Positions 1-7,502 of a DNA stretch of 64,000 nt are shown here, one piece after another. The notes below the pieces were generated by a model. It was not told the origin of the DNA and ran no database searches. It saw nothing but the letters and a program-made list of their open reading frames with translations. Source of the stretch: Deferribacteres bacterium. GTDB taxonomy: Bacteria > Zhuqueibacterota > Zhuqueibacteria > Zhuqueibacterales > Geothermadaptataceae. The DNA is taken from NCBI GenBank assembly GCA_020633655.1, contig JACKDF010000005.1, positions 186,001 through 250,000 on the forward strand. The letters run 5' to 3'. Within the stretch, counting starts at the first letter, position 1, and each line of letters starts with the position of its first letter. Position numbers and translations under genes: made by a program.

Positions 1-2
1 CG

Positions 3-281
3 GAGCAAATGGCCAATATTGGCAGTGAAATCAGCCGAGCTTTACATTGGAAACGAAAGGAAAAGGAAGATTATTGTTTGAAAGCGGTTGTTCGAGCACT
101 CGAACTCATATCTTTAACGATAGACAGCGTCTCAACGAAATCCCATCTGAGAGAACTCACCCGATTACGAGAAGTGGTCATCGATTATTTTTATTCTGAA
201 AATGAATATGGCTCTTCAGATGCGTTATTTGAAAAATATTTTTATCCCTTTAATGTTGCTGCAAGAAATAAGAAGAATTAA
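3..281 (+). CDS. Small conserved hypothetical protein, 5' end cut by window
   Basis: The reading frame is open to the left edge (Glu-Gln precede the first Met at position 9), so the gene may start upstream; from Met9 it encodes 90 residues. The product is short, charged and predicted helical, with a conserved-looking opening (MANIGSEISRALHWK), a central ARALELISLTI-like helix and an aromatic stretch near the end (VIDYFYSENEYGSSD). I recall similar 90-100 residue proteins of unknown function scattered through many bacterial genomes, often beside mobile or accessory DNA, but I cannot name a family with certainty. There is no signal peptide or membrane segment. It is followed by about 1 kb without a convincing gene. 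Confidence 0.6.
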   Translation, partial: EQMANIGSEISRALHWKRKEKEDYCLKAVVRALELISLTIDSVSTKSHLRELTRLREVVIDYFYSENEYGSSDALFEKYFYPFNVAARNKKN

Positions 282-1265
282 GTGCCATCCATAAATTCAT
301 AATAGCAAATTGTGACTGGTTATACCTTCAAAGCCTTCGAATACCTAAATCTTGCTGCAAGCCCGCACTAATTTAAAAATCTTCTGCCAATTTTTATCTG
401 CCATTCCATTGCATAAAAACAATGTATTCTGTATTTTTCCATCACATTTTGATTACCATAAATTTACACTTACAGTGTCAATAAATGAATTGATTGGTGC
501 GTTTCTTTTTCTCTTTACAGGTTCTAACTTTTGTCACGGATATTCTCATAATAAGCTGGATAATGGAATTGCTGTGAAATCAAGATACATGTATTAATGA
601 AAGCAGTTCTTAAATCGACTGGGTACTGATCGAAATTATTTTAACGATGAGGCCTTATGCACAAATACCGGTTATTATGATGGCGATAATACTTTTAAAA
701 AGCCGAAACAAGGTTTATACAGCAAATTTTAATTCGTCAATACAAGGGAAATGATAATAAACGAATATCCAAAGGTTTTTGAAATAACCGGTCCAATTGA
801 TTATCTTCCTGCGTATAAAGATTTTGAGAGCAAAATTACCTTTAGGACCATAGGTTGCACTATAAATTACCGAATTAAATGATAGAAAATAAGACTATAT
901 AAACTTACTTTGGCGGACCGATCAAGGTATAAAGAATGTGTTGTAAATGTAAGTTTCAGCCGATTACTTCGGCAATCTTAGCGACCGGGTGAATTTAATC
1001 TTGGTTTTCCGCAGAAGGAAGCAAATAAATTTCATACATTTGGATGTGGAATTCGTTCGGGAATGACTAAAACAGCACCGGGAAGTGAAAAGATCCTCAC
1101 AACGAAATTGGTTTTTGGAAAACTTGTTTTCAGTCAAATCTACAGATTATATGAGAATACGTTTAATATTCAAAAGTATAGCTCTGGATCACCGGCGCAC
1201 AGTGATTGTACAAAAAGAGAGAATAACAGTTTATATATCAAATATTTATAATATACGAGGAACGA
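282..1265. other. Gene-poor stretch with short decayed reading frames
   Basis: No complete gene is convincing here. Several short plus-strand frames have a coding-like composition but are broken: 601-732 encodes 43 residues with no start codon (contains NTGYYDGDNTFKKPK), 751-882 is a 43-codon frame starting ATG with an upstream AAGGGA (MIINEYPKVFEITGPID), and about 1000-1251 is another open frame without a good start. They lie in the same direction and look like remnants of one or more decayed genes, but I do not recognise the ancestor. An AT-rich stretch with TATAAT sits at about 1243-1250 just before the next gene and could contribute to its promoter; no matching -35 was seen. Confidence 0.4.
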
Positions 1266-2123
1266 ATGAAAATCAACAAAGCTGTGATAACCGCTGCAGG
1301 AAGAAACCAGCAAACCCTTCCTCTGCAAACACTTATAGATAGTGACGGAACCGAGAAATCTGTATTAAAAATTATTGTTGAGGAAGCGCTGAGAGCCGGC
1401 ATTGAAGAAATTTGTCTGGTGGTGCAGGCCGGCGATGAAAAAGCTTATGCCCAGGTCGCTGGTGAGCATGCAGGCCGGTTACATTTTGTCCAGCAGAAAA
1501 AACCCCTCGGTTATGGCCATGCCATTTATTGCGCAAAAGAGTTTATCGGCAATGACGCATTTTTACACCTCGTAGGTGACCACCTTTACGTGAACCGATC
1601 ACAAAAAGGCTGTGCCCAACAGCTTGTAGAAGTGGCAACCAGTAATTCATGTGCCGTCTCCGCAGTGCAAGCGATTCGCGAAACACTTTTGCCATTTTAT
1701 GGGGCAGTCGGTGGGATGCCTGTTCAAGGTAAACAGGATTTATATAAAATTGATGAAGTTGTTGAGAAACCAACACCTACACAAGCCGAACAGCATCTGG
1801 TTGTTCCCGGCTTGCGGGCGGGTCATTATCTTTGCTTTTTCGGCATGCACGTCCTCACGCCAACCGTAATCGATATCCTTCGAAAATTTATTAAAAAATC
1901 CGATGAGCAAAAAATTCACCTTTCGCCGGCCCTTGCTGAACTGGCAAAAAAAGAGCAGTATCTTGCACTGCAACTACACGATTGGCGCTACGATGTGGGA
2001 GTCAAATATGGCTTGATGACGGCACAAATCGCATTAGCGATGAATGGCAAGGATCGCGATGAGGTGCTGGCGACTTTGCTCGAATTGCTTGCCACTCGTG
2101 AACTGAAAGTATTAGGGAGATAA
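1266..2123 (+). CDS. GalU-like sugar-1-phosphate nucleotidyltransferase homologue with degenerate signature
   Basis: This 285-residue protein has the layout of GalU/RfbA-type nucleotidyltransferases: an N-terminal AAG loop, a KSVLKIIVEEALRAGIEEI segment matching the GalU IVEEA region, a GDH metal-site-like triad (LVGDHLY), and VVEKPTP followed by AGHYLCFFGMHV. The usual nucleotide-binding loop is AAGxGTR-x-LP; here residues 10-19 read AAGRNQQTLP, so the GTR triplet is replaced by NQQ. Activity with UTP and glucose-1-phosphate is therefore uncertain. The start ATG is preceded by CGAGGAACGA. The next gene begins 5 bp after the stop, so the two are very likely co-transcribed and may act together on a nucleotide sugar. 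Confidence 0.8.
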   Translation: MKINKAVITAAGRNQQTLPLQTLIDSDGTEKSVLKIIVEEALRAGIEEICLVVQAGDEKAYAQVAGEHAGRLHFVQQKKPLGYGHAIYCAKEFIGNDAFLHLVGDHLYVNRSQKGCAQQLVEVATSNSCAVSAVQAIRETLLPFYGAVGGMPVQGKQDLYKIDEVVEKPTPTQAEQHLVVPGLRAGHYLCFFGMHVLTPTVIDILRKFIKKSDEQKIHLSPALAELAKKEQYLALQLHDWRYDVGVKYGLMTAQIALAMNGKDRDEVLATLLELLATRELKVLGR

Positions 2124-2128
2124 GTGCC

Positions 2129-5100
2129 GTGAGTAAACTTGTTGAAATCATCACCTCCGCTTCCCCTGAAGTGCGAGATCAATCCCTCGATGCTTTTTGT
2201 CGTTCTGCAACGATGCAGGAAATACTGAACGAATGCAATGCCCTCGAAAAATTCCGGTTGCAAAGTGGCAATCTTTACGAACGCGTGCGTGCTTTGTTTT
2301 TTTTATATGCCATGCATCGTTTTCACTTGCCGTTAAAATTTACAGAAACAAAAATTGGGCTGATTCCTTTCGAAGGATTCACCAACTTACTCAATCGTCG
2401 TTTCGAAGAGGCTATTGACATTTTTCTTGCGGTTCAGGAAAAAAATGGTGCGAACGACGCAATCTCAAGTGCATTGGCTTTGGCTTATCACAATCTCGGA
2501 TTTCAAACCCTGGCAAACCAGGTGCGCCGAAGTGTGCGCTCGGTTTCCGGCAACCACTGGATGTTCCGCATTGGTCATCCAGCGGATTATCCGTTGCGCA
2601 TTCGGCCGGAATTGCTTGATGACAGCGACAACGCAACATTTCCAATTTTAAAAGAGGCAACGCCTGTTCGAATGGATCTCACCCACAGTGGTTGGAGCGA
2701 TATTTTTTTTCTTGGTATGGATTTTCCCGAAGGGGCAAAGGTGCTGAATGTATCCATTGATTTAGCTGTGCGGGGAATGGGAATGCGCCGTCCAAAGCCA
2801 CCGGTTGAAGCTTATTTTCGGGTGATCGACCGGCCAGTCATCCGCCTTACCAGTGTGGATTTAGGCGCCACGACGGAAATTAAGAATCTGGCAGAGCTCT
2901 TCGACTTTGCCAGGGACTACCTCGGATTATTAAAAGCGGCTGTAATTGCTTCCGGCATTGTCCCTCCGGGCATGGAGGGTGCTGATCAGCCGCTTGCGGA
3001 TTTATTGGCGAAGCTGGTAAAACCGGGTCATGGCCTCGAAATCGTCAGCCGGGTCAACGGTATTCCGAAAGGTTCGCGTCTGGCAGTTTCTACAAATTTA
3101 CTCGCTTGTTTGATCACGGTATGCATGCGGGCCACCGGGCAAACGCAATCGCTTGTGGGGCAATTGCGGGAAAATGAACGACGTGTTGTTGCAGCCCGGG
3201 CAATTCTCGGTGAGTGGCTTGGTGGGTCCGGCGGGGGGTGGCAGGATTCCGGTGGCGTCTGGCCAGGTATAAAACTTATTCAGGGCGAGCAAGCGGCGGA
3301 AGGTGATCCCGAGTGGGGCATTTCGCGCGGGCGTTTATTACCAAGTCATAAGATTTTTTATACAGACGATGCTTCGACGGAAACGCGTCAGAAATTGCAG
3401 GACAGCCTTGTGCTGGTTCATGGCGGAATGGCCCAGGATGTTGGCCCCATTTTGGAAATGGTAACTGAGAAATACCTGCTCCGATCCGAAGCAGAGTGGC
3501 AGGGTAGAAGGCAAGCCCTTGGCGTTCTCGATGAAGTCATATTAAATTTAAAATCCGGAAATGTGACCGCGATTGGCAACGCCACGCAGCGTAATTTTTT
3601 TGGACCCATCCAAACGATTATTCCCTGGGCGACAAATTTGTACACTGAGTCGCTCATCAAACAAGTTACAGCAGAATTTGGTAAAGATTTTTGGGGCTTT
3701 TGGATGTTGGGTGGTATGTCGGGTGGTGGCATGGGTTTTATTTTCCATCCGGAAAAACGACTCATGGCACAGAACCGGTTGCAGGAAATCATGAGTGCGA
3801 CCAAGCGGAAGCTCGAGAAAGCCGTGCCGTTCGCGATGGAGCCTGTGGTTTACGATTTTGCAATCAATGAGAATGGAACATTTGCAGAACTGCGAAGTGG
3901 AAGTGCGGCGCTTATGCCGGCGGGATACTATTCTCTTACCGTACCGGAGATTTTACGCATCAATTCGAAGGAGTTGAGCCCCCATACCCGATCTGAACTC
4001 GATCGGTTCAGTGCAGCATGCAAAACCAATCCGAATTTTTCAGGCATGATATCGAATTTGTTTGACCGTCTTTTGCCAAGCTCGGATAATGATGAAGTTG
4101 GTCAGAAAAATCTAACAGATTTACTGCAAAAGAATGGTTTTGATCATGTGCAACATGAGCGTATCCGTGCCGACTTGCGGAGTGGGCGAATTGGACTGGC
4201 ACAAAACCGGTTACCGGTGAGCAGTAAAATTGAAGATGTCCACGAAAATGATGTGTTCGATGCCACGGGTTCATTAAATCAAAAATACCGGGATATCGGC
4301 CTGGATGCATTGTCGGATGGCGCCGTTGCGGTTGTGTCCTTCGCCGGTGGCGCTGGGAGTCGTTGGACAAAAGGTGCAGGCGTGGTCAAGGCATTGAATC
4401 CCTTTGCAAAAATTGCTGGCAAACACAGGAATTTCATTGAAGTTCACCTGGCTAAAAGCCGGCGTATCAGCCAACTTTCTGGCACGGATTTGCCGCATGT
4501 AATCACCACGAGCTATTTAACGCAGGAACCGATTGCGAATTACTTGCAAATGGAGAACAATTTCGGTTATTCAGGACCACTCTATCTCTCACCCGGAAAA
4601 TATGTTGGTTTGCGCCTCATTCCAATGGCACGTGATCTGCGCTTTGCCTGGGAAGAAATGCCGCAGCAATTGCTCGATGAACAGGCGCAAAAAGTACAGG
4701 ACAGCCTGCACAACGCGTTGATCAACTGGGCAAAACAAAGCGGTGAAGGCATGGACTACACGGATAATCTCCCTCTGCAGTGCATGCATCCGGTCGGTCA
4801 TTGGTTTGAAATTCCTAATTTATTGCGAAACGGGGTGCTTAAGGAGTTGCTCGAACGATACCCGAAATTATCCTATTTGATGGTGCATAACGTCGATACC
4901 CTGGGAGCGGATGTCGATCCTGCGCTGTTGGGATTGCACATTGATAGCGGAGCGAACATAACTTCCGAAGTCATCACGAAACGTATTGAAGACCATGGTG
5001 GTGGCCTGGCGCGTATTGATGGACAATTGCGATTGATTGAGGGACTTGCGCTCCCCCATGAGGAAGTGGAATTCGATTTATCTTATTACAACACTGGCAC

Positions 5101-5449
5101 TATGTGGGTCAGTATCGATCGTTTGCTTGAAGTGTTTAAACTCACACGTGAGGCCTTATCAAATGAAGAGTTGGTCGCTGAGGCTGTACGCAATCTGGCA
5201 GCGCGTATGCCAACCTACATTACTCTCAAAGATGTGAAAAAACGCTGGGGTAAAGGTCAGGAAGATATTTTCCCGGTTATCCAATGGGAGAAGCTCTGGG
5301 GTGATATGACGGCACTTCCGGAGCTTAGCTTTCAGTTCGTTTCCGTCCCCCGTAATCGCGGCCAGCAGCTCAAGGAAGTTGCCCAACTCGATGGCTGGCT
5401 AAGGGATGGCAGCGCGGCGTATTTGGAAGGGATTTGTGAGTGGGAATAG
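2129..5449 (+). CDS. GHMP-kinase-like / UDP-sugar pyrophosphorylase-like fusion protein
   Basis: This 1,106-residue cytoplasmic protein appears to join two enzyme folds. Residues 1-170 are helical and unrecognised. Residues about 177-560 resemble GHMP sugar kinases of the fucokinase type: TPVRMDLTHSGWSD (motif 1, about 178), PKGSRLAVSTNLL (phosphate loop, about 313, altered from PxGSGLGTSS), GGGWQD (about 368) and LGGMSGGGMGFIF (motif 3, about 527). Residues about 730-1060 resemble eukaryote-type UDP-glucose/UDP-sugar pyrophosphorylases: SFAGGAGSRWTKG (about 737), a later KALNPF, and MVHNVDTLGADVDP. The start is GTG, 5 bp after the GalU-like gene. Plants and Bacteroides have kinase-pyrophosphorylase fusions (FKGP, Fkp) in the opposite domain order. 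The substrate cannot be read from sequence, and the altered kinase loop leaves activity open. Confidence 0.7.
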   Translation: MSKLVEIITSASPEVRDQSLDAFCRSATMQEILNECNALEKFRLQSGNLYERVRALFFLYAMHRFHLPLKFTETKIGLIPFEGFTNLLNRRFEEAIDIFLAVQEKNGANDAISSALALAYHNLGFQTLANQVRRSVRSVSGNHWMFRIGHPADYPLRIRPELLDDSDNATFPILKEATPVRMDLTHSGWSDIFFLGMDFPEGAKVLNVSIDLAVRGMGMRRPKPPVEAYFRVIDRPVIRLTSVDLGATTEIKNLAELFDFARDYLGLLKAAVIASGIVPPGMEGADQPLADLLAKLVKPGHGLEIVSRVNGIPKGSRLAVSTNLLACLITVCMRATGQTQSLVGQLRENERRVVAARAILGEWLGGSGGGWQDSGGVWPGIKLIQGEQAAEGDPEWGISRGRLLPSHKIFYTDDASTETRQKLQDSLVLVHGGMAQDVGPILEMVTEKYLLRSEAEWQGRRQALGVLDEVILNLKSGNVTAIGNATQRNFFGPIQTIIPWATNLYTESLIKQVTAEFGKDFWGFWMLGGMSGGGMGFIFHPEKRLMAQNRLQEIMSATKRKLEKAVPFAMEPVVYDFAINENGTFAELRSGSAALMPAGYYSLTVPEILRINSKELSPHTRSELDRFSAACKTNPNFSGMISNLFDRLLPSSDNDEVGQKNLTDLLQKNGFDHVQHERIRADLRSGRIGLAQNRLPVSSKIEDVHENDVFDATGSLNQKYRDIGLDALSDGAVAVVSFAGGAGSRWTKGAGVVKALNPFAKIAGKHRNFIEVHLAKSRRISQLSGTDLPHVITTSYLTQEPIANYLQMENNFGYSGPLYLSPGKYVGLRLIPMARDLRFAWEEMPQQLLDEQAQKVQDSLHNALINWAKQSGEGMDYTDNLPLQCMHPVGHWFEIPNLLRNGVLKELLERYPKLSYLMVHNVDTLGADVDPALLGLHIDSGANITSEVITKRIEDHGGGLARIDGQLRLIEGLALPHEEVEFDLSYYNTGTMWVSIDRLLEVFKLTREALSNEELVAEAVRNLAARMPTYITLKDVKKRWGKGQEDIFPVIQWEKLWGDMTALPELSFQFVSVPRNRGQQLKEVAQLDGWLRDGSAAYLEGICEWE

Positions 5450-5458
5450 GAACTCGAT

Positions 5459-5487
5459 CTGCCTGGCAGGTTGGAACTGCCGGGCAG
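5459..5487. terminator. Hairpin between convergent genes
   Basis: CTGCCTGGCAG and CTGCCGGGCAG form an 11-bp stem (one G-T wobble) around a 7-base loop, exactly between the ends of the converging fusion gene (plus) and DUF6090-like gene (minus). There is no strong U tract on either side, so it may be a bidirectional terminator or an mRNA-end stabiliser. Confidence 0.55.
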
Positions 5488-5491
5488 TATA

Positions 5492-6124
5492 TCATTTATG
5501 CTGTTCAATTCCCGTTTGCAATTGTTTTTTTAACATTTCGCTATCTTTGATCATTGCACTGAACAACTGAAGGAAATCCGCATAACGTCGTACGTAAGCC
5601 GCATATTTCGGAGTGAGTACACTATTGGATTGATAAAAATGTCGGGGATTGTTTTCAAAAGGAATGATTTCTCTTTCTGCAAAATCGATGAGCTTTTGAT
5701 ATTTGCTCAGCATAATGTCGAAGGAGTTATAGTATTTCGACAGGTCGAACATCAGGGAGAGATCAATTAAATTGATGCCATCGAAATAGAGCACGACTTG
5801 CCACATATTTTTCGTTGGCAGTGCATTTCCCTGTATTTCAAAATACAAAGGGACTTCCTGTTTTCCACTGGCAATTGCTGCCTGCCATTGCTCAAAGTTT
5901 TGTTTCATCCCCTGTTCCCGTCTTTGTGCGCCACCCAAAAAATAGGAAATTTCCGTATCCAGCGCTTGTAATAATTGCACCTGTTGCTGTCTTATTTCAC
6001 GATCATTTGTGTACTCGTTGAATAAAAAGGCAAAATAAACACCACAAAAAACAATCCCCAGTTCCAGTACAATGCGACCAACAAATTTTGAGATCTTGCG
6101 TATTTGCTCTTCGTTTTGCAGCAT
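5492..6124 (-). CDS. Single-pass membrane protein, DUF6090-like
   Basis: The product is 210 residues from an ATG at 6124 that has a GGGAG ribosome-binding site 5 bases upstream; an in-frame TTG further up (6145) has none. An N-terminal cytoplasmic stub is followed by one membrane helix (ELGIVFCGVYFAFLFNEY) and a long helical soluble part with a DTEISYFLGG-like segment. This topology and the helix-FNEY junction resemble DUF6090 proteins of Bacteroidetes and relatives, whose function is unknown. The gene stands alone, convergent with the nucleotide-sugar genes. Family assignment is by recollection of the pattern and is moderate. Confidence 0.6.
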   Translation of the reverse strand: MLQNEEQIRKISKFVGRIVLELGIVFCGVYFAFLFNEYTNDREIRQQQVQLLQALDTEISYFLGGAQRREQGMKQNFEQWQAAIASGKQEVPLYFEIQGNALPTKNMWQVVLYFDGINLIDLSLMFDLSKYYNSFDIMLSKYQKLIDFAEREIIPFENNPRHFYQSNSVLTPKYAAYVRRYADFLQLFSAMIKDSEMLKKQLQTGIEQHK

Positions 6125-6536
6125 AAAAACTCCCATATTTGACAAATCTGGATACGTAGAGTAGGTGTCAACGTTACAGGTTAAAAATAACCATGAATTT
6201 AATTTTGTGCAAAAACTATATCGGCATCAATCACTGTTTTTTGTTCATGGTTTGAACCCTGTGTGCCTCAAAAGTATTGTGATCATTGCGCGAAAAATTG
6301 ACCAGCATTTTTGTTTTATACAACCACAACTTTGTGCTTGAAAATCCAAAAACCAGGAGCGGAGTCGCTTTAAGTTTTTGGTAAAAAACAAAGGATATAA
6401 TGCTTTCTTGTGTGGAAGATGATTTGAGAGAGAATTTGAACTTTGAGAAGCTTGAGAACTCAGTGTTTTAAATTAAAATGTGAACATTAATATTAAATGG
6501 AATGAATTTTAAAGGGCACTGAACTGACATAACGAA
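6125..6536. other. Intergenic stretch, no gene seen
   Basis: This lies between the start of the DUF6090-like gene and the end of the response-regulator gene (both minus strand). It is AT-rich, with no open frame of note. It must hold the promoter of the DUF6090-like gene and the 3' end of the two-component operon, but I found neither a consensus -35/-10 pair nor a clean terminator. Confidence 0.5.
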
Positions 6537-7211
6537 TTAAATTTCCCCACGTAGTGACCTTGCAATCACTTCAGCTTTGCTATGCACATGCAATTTTTGG
6601 TAAATATTTTTTATATGAAACCGCACAGTTTCGATTGAAATATCCATACGATCTGCAATCATTTTATAACTCAGTCCATCGACAAGACCGGAAACAACTT
6701 CGAGTTCACGTTCGGTGAGCTTGCTGCGAACTTGATTTTGTGGTTGAGTGAAAAAAGTGATAACCTTGCGTGCAATCTGTGGTGACATGGGCGCACCGCC
6801 ACTTTGTGCTTGGATGATTGCATTTGATATATCGGCTAATGGCGTGTTTTTCAGTAAATAACCCGAAGCGCCGGCCCGCAAAGCATCAAAGATTTTTTCG
6901 GAATCGTGGTACACTGTCAGCATGATAATTTCCAACTCAGGAAAGCGAGATTTCAGTCTCGCAATGCCTTCCAATCCGGACATTCCAGGCAAACCGATAT
7001 CCATCAATATCACATCTGGAAGTGCGGCTTCTTTGAGTAATTCCAGATAGTCCTCAACACTACCGCTTGCATGCTCACAATGCATATTTTTCAGGCTGTT
7101 TATGAAGGCTTGCAATCCGGTCCGGTAATCGCAGTCATCTTCAATGATGGCAATGTCAATTGTGTGCTTCAGTTTTGCGGTAGTCAAAGTTACTTCTCCT
7201 CTAAAAATCAT
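6537..7211 (-). CDS. NarL/FixJ-family response regulator
   Basis: A receiver domain (IAIIEDDCDYR acidic pair, LMDIGLPGMSG phospho-acceptor Asp, MLTVY, LLKNTP Lys) is followed by a LuxR-type helix-turn-helix (LTERELEVVSGLVDGLSYK, then ETVRFHIKNIYQKLHVHSK). It would be phosphorylated by the Reg_prop sensor kinase two genes upstream and bind DNA as a dimer. Two starts are possible: ATG at 7211, overlapping the previous stop as ATGA, or TTG at 7187, which has an AGAGGAG Shine-Dalgarno at good spacing and gives 216 residues starting just before the receiver. The TTG is attractive because the extra 8 residues contribute nothing to the fold. It is the third gene of a sensor/ABM/regulator operon. Confidence 0.92.
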   Translation of the reverse strand: MIFRGEVTLTTAKLKHTIDIAIIEDDCDYRTGLQAFINSLKNMHCEHASGSVEDYLELLKEAALPDVILMDIGLPGMSGLEGIARLKSRFPELEIIMLTVYHDSEKIFDALRAGASGYLLKNTPLADISNAIIQAQSGGAPMSPQIARKVITFFTQPQNQVRSKLTERELEVVSGLVDGLSYKMIADRMDISIETVRFHIKNIYQKLHVHSKAEVIARSLRGEI

Positions 7212-7489
7212 GCATGATAATAACTGCCCTGTGGTGGTGCAGCGAAGAAATGCATTGCCGCCTGCATTTCTTCTTTTGGAAAATTTTCAATCGACTTTTG
7301 ATGGTGGTCAACCGATATCCATTTCTCAATCACCAGAAATTTTGTTTGCTGCTTCTCATTTTGCAAAACTTCACACGCAAGGCAACCTTCACTGGAAGTG
7401 ATATATGGAATAAGAGATTTTAGAAAGTCAAAAAGTTCGTCTGCTTTTTCTTCAGCAGCTAAAAATTCATTAATCCGTGTGATACTCAT
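7208..7489 (-). CDS. Antibiotic biosynthesis monooxygenase (ABM)-fold protein
   Basis: This 93-residue protein has the dimeric ferredoxin-like ABM/quinol-monooxygenase pattern: ADELFDFLKSLIPYI helix, SEGCLACEVLQNE strand, FLVIEKWISVDHHQKSIE. ATG at 7489 is chosen because it follows an AAGGGAAAATT ribosome-binding site and starts after the sensor-kinase stop (13 bp gap); a longer frame would overlap that gene. Family members are cofactor-less oxygenases or act in stress and quinone or haem chemistry; the substrate is unknown here. It sits between a sensor kinase and its response regulator and overlaps the regulator's ATG, an unusual position that suggests co-expression with, and perhaps a link to, the signal being sensed. 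Confidence 0.85.
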   Translation of the reverse strand: MSITRINEFLAAEEKADELFDFLKSLIPYITSSEGCLACEVLQNEKQQTKFLVIEKWISVDHHQKSIENFPKEEMQAAMHFFAAPPQGSYYHA

Positions 7490-7502
7490 AATTTTCCCTT
7501 TT

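Noticed and set aside
352..597. 81-codon plus-strand frame before the decayed region
   Set aside because: TTG start without ribosome-binding site, hydrophobic and Phe-rich random-looking composition, no family resemblance.
1063..1342. Two overlapping frames upstream of and into the GalU-like gene
   Set aside because: One overlaps the start of a clear gene out of frame; the other has no start signal and low-complexity composition. At most they are decayed remnants.
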